Below, piece by piece: positions 17,430-25,124 of a DNA stretch of 64,000 bases (its first letter is position 1; every line of letters begins with the position of its first letter). The notes beneath the pieces were generated by a model. The model saw only the letters and a list, made by a program, of their open reading frames with translations, searched no databases and was not told the DNA's origin. Position numbers and translations under genes: made by a program. The stretch is from Tenggerimyces flavus (GTDB lineage Bacteria > Actinomycetota > Actinomycetes > Propionibacteriales > Actinopolymorphaceae): positions 4,278,001 through 4,342,000 of the forward strand of contig NZ_JAFBCM010000001.1 in assembly GCF_016907715.1 (NCBI RefSeq). Reading direction: 5' to 3'.

Positions 17430-18134
17430 GTGGGCCGTTCCGTGCTCGTGACCGGAGGCAACCGTGGCATCGGTCTGGCGACCGCGAAGGCGTTCGCCGA
17501 GGCCGGCGACGACGTCGCGGTGACCTACCGTTCCGGAGACCCGCCGGAGGGACTCCTCGGCGTGCAGTGCGACGTCACCAACCCCGAACAGGTCGAGCAG
17601 GCGTTCAAGGACATCGAGGAGAAGCAGGGCCCGGTCGAGGTCCTGGTCGCGAACGCCGGCATCACCCGCGACACGTTGCTGCTCCGGATGTCCGAGGAGG
17701 ACTGGGCCGACGTGATCGAGACCAATCTCACCGGAGCGTTCCGGGTCGCGAAACGCGCCGCCAAGGGCATGCTGCGGCTGCGGCGCGGGCGGATCGTGTT
17801 CGTGTCCTCGGTCGTCGGGACGATGGGCTCCGCCGGACAGGTCAACTACGCGGCGAGCAAGGCCGGGATGATCGGCATGGCCCGTTCGATCGCTCGCGAG
17901 CTGGGCTCGCGTTCGATCACGGCGAACGTCGTCACCCCGGGCTTCGTGGAGACGCGGCTGACCGACGTGCTGCCGGAGGCGCAGCAGAAGCAGTACCTCG
18001 AGTCGATCCCGCTGGGACGCTTCACCACGACCGAAGAGGTCGCGAAGGTGATCCGTTGGGTGGCGAGCGACGAGGCTTCGTACATCACCGGTGCCGTCAT
18101 CCCGATCGACGGCGGACTCGGAATGGGGTACTGA
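17430..18134 (+). CDS. fabG: 3-oxoacyl-ACP reductase FabG (MabA-like)
   Basis: A 234-residue short-chain dehydrogenase that reduces 3-oxoacyl-ACP with NADPH in fatty-acid elongation. It has the TGGNRGIG cofactor loop, NAG (VANAGITRDTLLLRM), the serine in FVSSVVG and YAASKAG with the catalytic Tyr-Lys. The GTG start has gggaggg upstream. The arrangement with the enoyl reductase two bases downstream matches the mycobacterial mabA-inhA pair, which supports FabG rather than a generic SDR. Confidence 0.92.
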   Translation: MGRSVLVTGGNRGIGLATAKAFAEAGDDVAVTYRSGDPPEGLLGVQCDVTNPEQVEQAFKDIEEKQGPVEVLVANAGITRDTLLLRMSEEDWADVIETNLTGAFRVAKRAAKGMLRLRRGRIVFVSSVVGTMGSAGQVNYAASKAGMIGMARSIARELGSRSITANVVTPGFVETRLTDVLPEAQQKQYLESIPLGRFTTTEEVAKVIRWVASDEASYITGAVIPIDGGLGMGY

Positions 18135-18136
18135 CG

Positions 18137-18907
18137 ATGGGCGGCATCCTCGAGGGCAAGCGGATCCTCGTCGCGGGCGTGACCATGGACAACTCGCTCG
18201 GCTTCGCCGCGGCGAAGGTCGCGCAGGAGCAGGGCGCGACCGTCCTGATCACGAACTTCGGCCGGGCACTCAACATCACCAAGCGCATCGCGAAGCGCCT
18301 CCCGGTCGAGCCTCCCGTGCTCGAGCTGGACGTGACGAACGAGGAGCACCTCGCCGGGCTCGAGTCGGCGGTACGCGAGCACGTCGACGGCCTCGACGGC
18401 GTCGTGCACTCGATCGCGTTCGCGCCGCAGGATGCGCTCGGCGGCAACTTCCTCAACACCCAGTGGCCAGACGTCGCGACGGCCGTGCACGTGTCGGCGT
18501 ACTCGCTCAAGGGCCTGTCGATGGCCGCGATGCCGCTGCTGAAGGAGGGCGCGTCGATCGTCGGGCTGACGTTCGACGCCTCGGTGGCGTGGCCGTCGTA
18601 CGACTGGATGGGCGTGGCGAAGGCCGGCCTCGAGTCGTGCGCGCGCTACCTGGCCCGCGACCTCGGGCCGAAGGGCATCCGGGTCAACCTGGTGTCGGCC
18701 GGCTACACCAAGACGCTCGCTGCCGGCGCGATCCCGGGCGCCGACGTGATGGGCACGATCTGGGGCGAGCGCGCGCCGTTGGGCTGGGACGTGGAGGACC
18801 GCGAGGCCACCGGCCTCGCGGTCGTCGCACTCCTTTCGGACTTCTTCCCCAAGACGACCGGCGAGATCGTCCACGTCGATGGTGGCTACCACGCGATGGG
18901 GGCCTAG
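18137..18907 (+). CDS. fabI: Enoyl-ACP reductase FabI (InhA-like)
   Basis: A 256-residue NADH-dependent enoyl-ACP reductase, the last step of each fatty-acid elongation cycle. Motifs are GKRILVAGVTMDNSLGFAAA (atypical SDR cofactor loop), VHSIAFAP, FDASVAWPSYDWMGVAKAGL with the Tyr-X6-Lys catalytic pair, and GYTKTLAAGAIPG. The InhA-type NSLGFAAA block is the target region of isoniazid-like adducts in mycobacteria. It starts 2 bp after fabG, so the pair is translationally coupled. It ends against a convergent esterase gene 15 bp away. Confidence 0.93.
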   Translation: MGGILEGKRILVAGVTMDNSLGFAAAKVAQEQGATVLITNFGRALNITKRIAKRLPVEPPVLELDVTNEEHLAGLESAVREHVDGLDGVVHSIAFAPQDALGGNFLNTQWPDVATAVHVSAYSLKGLSMAAMPLLKEGASIVGLTFDASVAWPSYDWMGVAKAGLESCARYLARDLGPKGIRVNLVSAGYTKTLAAGAIPGADVMGTIWGERAPLGWDVEDREATGLAVVALLSDFFPKTTGEIVHVDGGYHAMGA

Positions 18908-18922
18908 TACTTCCGGCGACTT

Positions 18923-20437
18923 CTAGCGGGGGAGACCCGCCCAGAAGTCGCAGTGGTGGGTCCGTCCGTAGGGGGTCGGGGTCAGACCTTCGGCGGACAG
19001 GCCGGTTACCGTGCTGGTCCGGTTGAACGACGGCCAGTTCGGGCTGCCGGTGTGGGCGAACGCCGCCCACCTGTCGATGATCTGCGCGGACAGTTCCTGC
19101 TGCTCGGCGGTGAGCGGTGGGAAGTTGTTCGGGAAGCTGACGTCCCACAGGTACGGCAGGTCCAGGCTGTGGTACGCGCCCAGCGGATAGGGCTCGGTCT
19201 GGCGGCTGTCCTCGGCGAACTCGTACGCGTACACCCGCTGGTGCCTCGCCGCCGCCTGAGCCGTGCGCAGGACCGGGCAGGCGCCGACGAAGCCGCCCCA
19301 GTCGCCGAGCACGGTCGCCAGCGCGAGGGCGGGGGAGTCGTACGCGGCCGCCGGGTACTTCGCCAGCACCACGTCCGCCTGGGCGCCGAACGTCTCGACC
19401 ATCATCGTGCGGTAGCCCGCTTCGGTCAGCGCGGCGTCGTTCGAGACGAACCCGCGCATCTCGTCGCGGGTCCCGCCCAGCAGCAGCGGCACGCGGGCGG
19501 CGCGGCCGATGCGGATCGCCTCGCCCGGCTGGCGCGGCAGGAACGTCGTCCCGGCGACCGGTCCCCACGGGCGGTCGTCGGCCCGGCTGTGCACTGGCAC
19601 CCGACCGCCGTTCAGCAGGGGGAGCAGCCGCTCGGGAGCGACCGACCGCAGACAGGCCGCGGTGGTGCAGCCGAGGTCCGCGGTCGCCCGTGCGCCGAAG
19701 TCCTGAGCCTTGGCCGGCGTCAAAACCTTGTTCTCGCAGGCGCCGCTCTGCGTGATCGCCCGTTGGAACAGGCCGCGGGAGCTTGGCGCCGCGAGGTGGG
19801 CGCAGACCGAACGGGCACCCGCCGACTGGCCAGCCAGCGTGACGTTGCGCGGGTCGCCGCCGAAGCGCGCGACGTTCTCGCGCACCCAGCGGAGCGCGGC
19901 GGTCTGGTCCATCAGGCCGTAGTTCCCGCCACCGCCGAGCGCCGGCGCGGCAAGGAAGCCGAGCGCGCCGAGCCGGTAGTTCGGCGTGACGACGATCAGC
20001 TCGCCCGCGGTGGCGAACCGGGTGGCGTCGTACTGCTGCGCGCCACCGGAGGTGAAGCCGCCTCCGTACAGCCAGACCACCACGGGGAGGCGCTTGCCCG
20101 CCTTCCGGGGAACGGTGACGTCGAGGTAGAGGCAGTCCTCCGTTCCGGTCGCCCCCGTCATCGAGCCCTGTGGACAGAGCGGGCTCGGCTGGGTGGCGTC
20201 GCGGATGCCGCGCCAGGATTTCGCCGCGGCGGGCGGTTTCCAGCGTCGTTCGCCGACGGGTGGCGCGGCGTACGGGATGGAGGAGTAGGTCACGTGGTCG
20301 GCGGCGACGCTGCCGCGGAGCCAGCCGTCTCCGACCTTGACGACTCCGGGGTCGGTCGTGGCGGAGGCGGGGCTGGCGGCGAGCGTCGTGAGGGCGATGG
20401 CCGCGGCTGCGGCGACGGCGAGTGCTCGAATCGGCAT
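18923..20437 (-). CDS. Secreted type-B carboxylesterase/lipase
   Basis: A 504-residue protein with an N-terminal signal peptide (hydrophobic AVAAAAAIALTTLAA, cleavage near ASA-T) and the carboxylesterase type-B fold. Motifs are SSIPYAAPPVGERRWKPP, EDCLYLDVTVP, the oxyanion GGGF in VVWLYGGGFTSGG, the nucleophile elbow LAGQSAGARS (S205) and the C-terminal histidine in LGAYHSLDLPYLW. It is expected outside the cell hydrolysing esters of unknown identity. Four cysteines in conserved positions may form disulfides. It is monocistronic. Confidence 0.9.
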   Translation of the reverse strand: MPIRALAVAAAAAIALTTLAASPASATTDPGVVKVGDGWLRGSVAADHVTYSSIPYAAPPVGERRWKPPAAAKSWRGIRDATQPSPLCPQGSMTGATGTEDCLYLDVTVPRKAGKRLPVVVWLYGGGFTSGGAQQYDATRFATAGELIVVTPNYRLGALGFLAAPALGGGGNYGLMDQTAALRWVRENVARFGGDPRNVTLAGQSAGARSVCAHLAAPSSRGLFQRAITQSGACENKVLTPAKAQDFGARATADLGCTTAACLRSVAPERLLPLLNGGRVPVHSRADDRPWGPVAGTTFLPRQPGEAIRIGRAARVPLLLGGTRDEMRGFVSNDAALTEAGYRTMMVETFGAQADVVLAKYPAAAYDSPALALATVLGDWGGFVGACPVLRTAQAAARHQRVYAYEFAEDSRQTEPYPLGAYHSLDLPYLWDVSFPNNFPPLTAEQQELSAQIIDRWAAFAHTGSPNWPSFNRTSTVTGLSAEGLTPTPYGRTHHCDFWAGLPR

Positions 20438-20500
20438 GTGGCTGAGCCTCGCGGACCTGTCACGGTCGCGCGTACGTCCAGCGTGCCGACTTCGGCTACG

Positions 20501-21241
20501 TCAGTCCGCGTACACCGTCTCGACGTTCGCGGCGATCAGCGTGCCGTGCTCCTCGCCGTTGCAGAGCGCGGCGATCGTGCCCGTGGCGTCGATGTCGAAC
20601 ACGTGCAGCGGGAGCTTCTCGTCGCGGGCGAGGATGAACGCGGCCTGGTCCATCACGCGCAGGCCGCGGCTGAGGACCTCGTCGTAGCTGATCGTCCGGA
20701 AGCGCCGGGCGTCCGGATTGACGTTCGGGTCGCTGTCGAAGACGCCGTCCGCCCCGTGCTTGGCCACGAGGATCGCCTCGGCGTCGATCTCGGCGGCCCG
20801 CTGCACCGACGGGTAGTCCGTCGTGACGAACGGCTGGCCGATGCCGCCGGCGAGGATGACGATCTTGCCCTTCTCGAGGTGGTGCGTCGCCCGCAGCCGG
20901 ATGAACGGCTCGGCGATCGACGTGATCGGGAACGCGGTCATCACGCGGATGTCGTACTCGCTCAAGGCGGTCAGCCTCCCGCGCAGCAGGATCGCGTTGA
21001 TCACCGTGCCGAGCATGCCGATGTTGTCCGCCTCGACCCGGTCGATGCCCCAGTCGTCGGCAGACCGCCCGCGGAACACGTTCCCGCCGCCGATCACGAT
21101 GCCGACTTCGACGCCGAGCTCACGCGCGGCGAGCACCTCGCGCGCCAGATGGTCGAGCGCCGCCGCGCTGAACCCCGAGCTCTGCGCCCCAGCCACCGCC
21201 TGCCCGCTGAGCTTGATCAAGACCCGCTTGTAGCGCGCCAC
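20501..21241 (-). CDS. Divergent UMP kinase-like protein (PyrH family)
   Basis: A 246-residue amino-acid-kinase-fold protein recognisable as PyrH: YKRVLIKLSGQAVAG, IVIGGGNVFRG, GMLGTVINAILL, HHLEKGKIVILAGG and GVFDSDPNVNPDARRF. Canonical PyrH has G-x-GNPFFTTDTAA-like sequence where this has GIGQPFVTTDYPS, and the lysine-rich region differs. It is also not flanked by tsf or frr, the usual pyrH neighbours. It is therefore probably a second, diverged copy rather than the housekeeping UMP kinase. The GTG start has a very good aggagg four bases upstream. The hairpin repeats begin immediately before it. Confidence 0.8.
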   Translation of the reverse strand: MARYKRVLIKLSGQAVAGAQSSGFSAAALDHLAREVLAARELGVEVGIVIGGGNVFRGRSADDWGIDRVEADNIGMLGTVINAILLRGRLTALSEYDIRVMTAFPITSIAEPFIRLRATHHLEKGKIVILAGGIGQPFVTTDYPSVQRAAEIDAEAILVAKHGADGVFDSDPNVNPDARRFRTISYDEVLSRGLRVMDQAAFILARDEKLPLHVFDIDATGTIAALCNGEEHGTLIAANVETVYAD

Positions 21242-21253
21242 TGACCCTCCTGG

Positions 21254-21311
21254 TTTGGATGAAGGGCACCTTCATACAAACCTATGGGATGAAGGTGCCC
21301 TTCATACAAAC
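21254..21311. repeat. Paired GGCACC/GGTGCC palindromes, family B
   Basis: Two palindromes (tttggatgaagggcacc at the left, then gatgaaggtgcccttcat) are joined by a short cctat-type loop and are reverse complements of each other, so the whole block can fold as one long hairpin. Related copies are at 21454-21480, 51018-51046 and 51292-51346. Confidence 0.8.
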
Positions 21312-21338
21312 GCGCCGGGGGCTCGCCGCCACCTGCCC

Positions 21339-21414
21339 ATGATCATGAGCGTGATCATGAAGGCAAACCCTTCGTAAATGACCAGTTCGGCTTCACGATC
21401 ACCATCATGATCAC
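21339..21414. repeat. 76-nt hairpin repeat, family A copy 2
   Basis: Same layout as copy 1 (23-nt arms, 30-nt loop with gaccagttcgg) but the arms carry several mismatches, so it looks like an older copy. It is flanked on both sides by family B palindromes. Confidence 0.8.
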
Positions 21415-21453
21415 GGGCGTTGAGGAGGCCTGGCGGATGGGCAGGGGCGGGCC

Positions 21454-21480
21454 GTTTGGATGAAGGTGCCCTTCATCCAA
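21454..21480. repeat. GGTGCC palindrome, family B, overlapping a gene end
   Basis: The palindrome gtttggatgaagg...ccttcatccaa covers the stop codon (21473-21475) of the CPT-like kinase, so the last codon and the TGA are part of the repeat. Confidence 0.8.
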
Positions 21481-22078
21481 TAGCGAGCGCATGGAAGGCG
21501 GACGGCGGGGGATCGGTGGCGAGGCGGGAACGGATCAGAGCCGCGCTCTCCTCGGGGGTCACCACCGAGGTGTCCACCTTCAGGTCGTACGTCACCCCGT
21601 CGTGCACGGCCTCGTGCCACAGCGCCACGGGGTCGGCCAGCTGGGTGCTCGTCGCGAAGCCCTCGCCACCCCAGGTCGCGCGGCGGCGCTCCAACGCCAC
21701 GGAGACCGGGCAGTCCACGCCGACGAAGAGCACCGGCAGCCCGGCCAACACGGCAGCGCAGGAACGCAGGATGCCCAGCGGCGAGGAGTACCGGTCGTGG
21801 TGTCCGACGTCCACCACCACGTTCACCCCGAGCCGGCTGTGCGCCGCGATCGACTCGTACAGCCCGCGATACAGCACGGCGACCACAGGCTCCAGATCCG
21901 GCCGCTCACCGCCAGGCCGCAACCCGATCCCCGGCATGAACCGGGCCGGCGTCATCGCCATGAACCCGTCCACCCCGAGGTTCAGCCACACCCCGTCGAA
22001 CGACTCCTGGATCGCCGCGACGATCGAGGACTTCCCCGCCCGCGGCGGACCGTTCAGGATGACGATCTGCCCCGCCAC
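21473..22078 (-). CDS. Chloramphenicol phosphotransferase-like P-loop kinase
   Basis: A 201-residue P-loop protein with Walker A GPPRAGKSS (residues 10-18), the LGVDGFM motif, NVVVDVGHHD, LFVGVDCPVSVALERR and HEAVHDGVTYDLKVDT. This set matches the chloramphenicol 3-O-phosphotransferase (CPT) family, small kinases related to adenylate kinase; most homologues have no proven substrate, so resistance should not be assumed. The GTG start shares one base with the stop of the upstream response regulator (TAGTG), so it is translationally coupled to a two-component pair. Its stop lies in a family B repeat. Confidence 0.78.
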   Translation of the reverse strand: MAGQIVILNGPPRAGKSSIVAAIQESFDGVWLNLGVDGFMAMTPARFMPGIGLRPGGERPDLEPVVAVLYRGLYESIAAHSRLGVNVVVDVGHHDRYSSPLGILRSCAAVLAGLPVLFVGVDCPVSVALERRRATWGGEGFATSTQLADPVALWHEAVHDGVTYDLKVDTSVVTPEESAALIRSRLATDPPPSAFHALAIG

Positions 22079-22710
22079 TAGACGATCCCCGACCGGACGG
22101 CGTAGAGGGCGGCCTGCGTACGGTCGGCCAACCCCAGCTTCGCCAGGATCGACGACACGTGCGTCTTCACCGTCTTCTCCGACAACACCAACGCCCTCGC
22201 GATCTCTCGGTTCGACCGCCCGCGAGCGATCTCCGCCAGCACCTCGCGCTCCCGTTCGGTCAACGAGGTCGAACGGTCGCTCCTCCCGTCACCGGACACC
22301 AGGGCCGCCGCGACCTCCGGCTCCAGCAACACCTGGCCCGCGTGCACCGCGCGAACGGCCTGCGCCAACGCCTCCGGATCGACGTCCTTGAACAGATACC
22401 CCGAAGCCCCCGCCCGCAACGCCGGCACGACCGACGTCGGCTCGGTGAACGACGTCAGGATCAGCACCTTCGCCGTGTTCCCGCGATCACGCAGCATCCG
22501 CAACGTCTCGACCCCGTCGACCGTCGGCAGCTTCAGATCCAGCAGCACGACGTCGGGCGACAGCGCGCAGATCTGTTCGACCGCCTCGTTGCCGTCGCCG
22601 GCCTCGCCGATCACCTCGATGTCGTCCTGGATGTCGAGGAACGTCCGCAGCCCGTGCCGGACGACCTGGTGGTCGTCCACCACCACGACCCGAATCGGGC
22701 CTTCAGTCAT
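22078..22710 (-). CDS. NarL/LuxR-family response regulator
   Basis: A 210-residue regulator: receiver domain with DD at 12-13, phospho-acceptor D58 in VVLLDLKLPTVDG, the switch threonine in LILTSFTEP and the conserved lysine in YLFKDVDP. A LuxR-type HTH follows (LTEREREVLAEIARG, NREIARALVLSEKTVKTHV). The start overlaps the end of the kinase gene by 8 bp, so they are a cognate pair. The gene downstream is a CPT-like kinase, a possible target by co-expression. Confidence 0.94.
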   Translation of the reverse strand: MTEGPIRVVVVDDHQVVRHGLRTFLDIQDDIEVIGEAGDGNEAVEQICALSPDVVLLDLKLPTVDGVETLRMLRDRGNTAKVLILTSFTEPTSVVPALRAGASGYLFKDVDPEALAQAVRAVHAGQVLLEPEVAAALVSGDGRSDRSTSLTEREREVLAEIARGRSNREIARALVLSEKTVKTHVSSILAKLGLADRTQAALYAVRSGIV

Positions 22711-23851
22711 TCGGCACCTCCAGGCGCACGATCGTTCCCTGTCCGAGCTCCGAAGTGACCCGCAACCGCCCGCCGGCGCGGCGCGCGCGTTCGCGCATCG
22801 ACGCGAGGCCCAGGTGGTGGCTGCCCGCGAGCACCGGATCCGACTGGAAACCGGTCCCGTCGTCGGACACCGTGAGCACCACGAATGGCGAGGACGTGTC
22901 CAGGTCCACGCTCACCTTCGACGGCTTCCCGTGCCGCAGCGCGTTGTGCAACGCCTCCTGCGCCACCCGGAAGATCACGTCTTCCACCGACGCCGGCAAC
23001 GCGCACTGCCCGTCGCAGTCGGAGGTGAACGTGACCGGCACCTGCTGCGCTCGGCTGGTCACCGCGATGTGCTTGCGGAGCGCGGGAACGAGCCCGTCCT
23101 CCTCCAACGCCGGCGGCCGGAGCTCGGTGACCACGGCGCGCAGCTCGTCCAACGCCGAGCCCGCCAGCTCCTTCGCCCGCCGCAGCTCCTCGCCGACACG
23201 TTCCGGATTCGCCTTGTGCACAAGGGCTTCCGCCGCACCCACGGTGAGCCGCAACGAGAACAGCTTCTGCGCCACGGCGTCGTGCAGGTCTCGCGCGATG
23301 CGAGCGCGTTCCTCGATCAGCGTGAGCTCGCGATCCCGTTCGAACATCCGCGCGCGGGTCAGCGCGATCGCCGCGTGCGCGGCGAGAATCCCCAACAGCC
23401 GTTCGTCATCGGAGGTGAACTCCCGATCGCGGCCCTTGTTCGCGACCCAGACCGCGCCGAGGATCTCGCCCTGGTCGACGACGGGTACGCCGACGAACGC
23501 CCGCATGTCCGGATGCGCCGACGGCCACCCCGAGAAGCGCGGATCGTCCTGAACGTCGACCGCCCGGTGCGTCGTCGCCTCGCTCATCATCGCGCCCAGC
23601 AGCCCGTGCGCCCGCGGCACCGGCCCGATCGCCTGCCATTCCTCGTCCGACACGCCCGCGGTGTAGAACTCCGCGAACCGGCCGACCTCGTCCGGCACAC
23701 CCAGCGCCGCGTAGTCCGAGCCGACGAGCGAACGTGCCGACTCGACGATCATCTGCAACACCTCGCGCGTCGACGTCTGCTCGGTCACGGCGAGCACCGC
23801 CCGCGACAAGGCGTCGAGGTCGTCGCGGCTCACCTCGGCTGACCTTCCCAC
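22703..23851 (-). CDS. GAF-domain sensor histidine kinase (HisKA_3)
   Basis: A 382-residue cytoplasmic kinase. It has an N-terminal GAF domain (about residues 25-170, with GVPDEVGRFAEFYTAGVSDE and FVGVPVVDQGEILGAVWVAN), then the HisKA_3 motif ERARIARDLHDAVAQKLFSL with phospho-acceptor H190, and an HATPase domain (EALHNALRHGKPSKVSVDL, VSDDGTGF, HLGLASMRERARRAGG). It resembles the DevS/NarX-like soluble kinases whose GAF domain may bind a small ligand or haem; no ligand can be assigned. The start is taken as GTG 23851 to avoid running into the divergent gene; a GTG six codons further in is also possible. Confidence 0.88.
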   Translation of the reverse strand: MGRSAEVSRDDLDALSRAVLAVTEQTSTREVLQMIVESARSLVGSDYAALGVPDEVGRFAEFYTAGVSDEEWQAIGPVPRAHGLLGAMMSEATTHRAVDVQDDPRFSGWPSAHPDMRAFVGVPVVDQGEILGAVWVANKGRDREFTSDDERLLGILAAHAAIALTRARMFERDRELTLIEERARIARDLHDAVAQKLFSLRLTVGAAEALVHKANPERVGEELRRAKELAGSALDELRAVVTELRPPALEEDGLVPALRKHIAVTSRAQQVPVTFTSDCDGQCALPASVEDVIFRVAQEALHNALRHGKPSKVSVDLDTSSPFVVLTVSDDGTGFQSDPVLAGSHHLGLASMRERARRAGGRLRVTSELGQGTIVRLEVPND

Positions 23852-23885
23852 GCCGAAACCGTACCTCCCGGTATCGTCCGGAGCC

Positions 23886-24314
23886 GTGTCGCACACTCTC
23901 GCGCTCGTCCTCGTTCCCGCCGGCGAGCCCGATCCGGCCGGCCGGGCGACGGCGATGCTGAAGCGGTACTGGATCAGCGACCTCGCCGACAAGTACGACC
24001 TCAACCCCGAGGCGACGTGCGACGGCTTCACGATCGGCGGCCGGTACGACGGGATCATCTGGGGCAAGCCGCAGAACTACGACCTCGCGCCGCACGAGTT
24101 CCAGGCGAGGTACGGCTTCGACGTGGTCACCGACGACGACAACATCCGACCCGTCGGCCAACTCGTCCCGGTCGAGGACATGCGCGTCGGCGCCATCGTG
24201 ACGCCGGACGGCGCCTGGCACGAGTGGGCCGACGACACCTGGAACGACACGGCGCACGCGTTGCTGGCCGAGCACGGCGACTGCCTGGCCGTGGCGTTCG
24301 ACTGCCACTCCTGA
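23886..24314 (+). CDS. Conserved-looking hypothetical protein
   Basis: A 142-residue acidic, soluble protein that I do not recognise. Its composition and codon bias are those of a real gene. It is rich in Asp and Trp (GGRYDGIIWGKPQNYDLAP, VVTDDDNIRPVGQLVPVED, GAWHEWADDTWNDTA). The GTG start is 35 bp from the divergent histidine-kinase start. The repeated D and W motifs suggest a compact beta-rich fold. It has no signal peptide and no membrane segment. Confidence 0.65.
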   Translation: MSHTLALVLVPAGEPDPAGRATAMLKRYWISDLADKYDLNPEATCDGFTIGGRYDGIIWGKPQNYDLAPHEFQARYGFDVVTDDDNIRPVGQLVPVEDMRVGAIVTPDGAWHEWADDTWNDTAHALLAEHGDCLAVAFDCHS

Positions 24315-24425
24315 GGTCCTAGGTCCAACGGCCGACCCCGGTCGCACCCGCGGCCCGATGGAACGCGCGGCGAACGCGCCTAGCGTCGGCGGCAGAGGCA
24401 CTCTTCCCGTTCGAAGGAGACACCG

Positions 24426-25124
24426 ATGCCTGTCGCCATCGTCACCGGCGCGTCCCGGGGCCTCGGCCTCGCCCTCGCCCACGGACTGGCCGAACGCGGC
24501 TGGTCGCTGGTCGTCGACGCCCGCAACGCCGGGCCGCTCACCGACGCCGCGCGCGAGCTGAAGGGATGTACGAACGTGATCCCGCTGACCGGCTCGGTCG
24601 CCGACCCGCAACACCGCGCCGACCTGCTCGAGGCGGCGCGCTCGCTCGGCGGGCTCGATCTGCTCGTCAACAACGCGGGCACGCTGGGCCCGAGCCCGCT
24701 GCCGGCGCTCGGCGCGCTGAACGTTTCGGCGTACCGCGACATCCTCGAGGTCGGCACGGTCGCGCCACTCGCCCTCACCCAACAGGCGCTGCCGATCCTG
24801 CGCGAGAACGGCGGCGCGGTGCTCAACATCACCAGTGACGCGGCGGTCGAGGCGTACGAGGGCTGGGGCGGGTACGGCTCGGCGAAGGCCGCGCTCGAGC
24901 AGTGGTCGCACGTGCTCGCCGAGGAGGAGAAGGCCGTTCGGGTCTGGTGGGTCGACCCCGGCGACCTGCGCACCCAGATGCACCAGGACGCCTTCCCCGG
25001 TGAGGACATCTCGGACCGGCCGCTGCCCGACACCGTGGTGCCCGCGTTCGTGTCGCTCGTCGAGACGCGGCCCCCGAGCGGCCGCTACAAGGCCGCCGAG
25101 CTGCCGACCGGAGCCGTGGCATGA
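24426..25124 (+). CDS. Short-chain dehydrogenase/reductase
   Basis: A 232-residue SDR with TGASRGLG (residues 7-14), NNAG in LLVNNAGTLGPSP, a serine in NITSDAAVEAYEG and the catalytic GYGSAKAAL (Tyr-X3-Lys). It uses NAD(P)H on an unknown carbonyl or alcohol. A strong ribosome site (gaaggagacacc) precedes the ATG. Its stop overlaps the ATG of the QueA-like gene, so the two are coupled, which is an unusual partnership. Confidence 0.9.
   Translation: MPVAIVTGASRGLGLALAHGLAERGWSLVVDARNAGPLTDAARELKGCTNVIPLTGSVADPQHRADLLEAARSLGGLDLLVNNAGTLGPSPLPALGALNVSAYRDILEVGTVAPLALTQQALPILRENGGAVLNITSDAAVEAYEGWGGYGSAKAALEQWSHVLAEEEKAVRVWWVDPGDLRTQMHQDAFPGEDISDRPLPDTVVPAFVSLVETRPPSGRYKAAELPTGAVA

Noticed and set aside
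18953-21244. A 763-codon plus-strand open frame
   Set aside because: It runs antisense through the esterase and UMP kinase genes and has the composition of an off-frame.
21473-22078. Annotation of the CPT-like kinase as a chloramphenicol resistance gene
   Set aside because: Family membership alone does not show the substrate, and the context is a two-component operon rather than a resistance or biosynthetic cluster.
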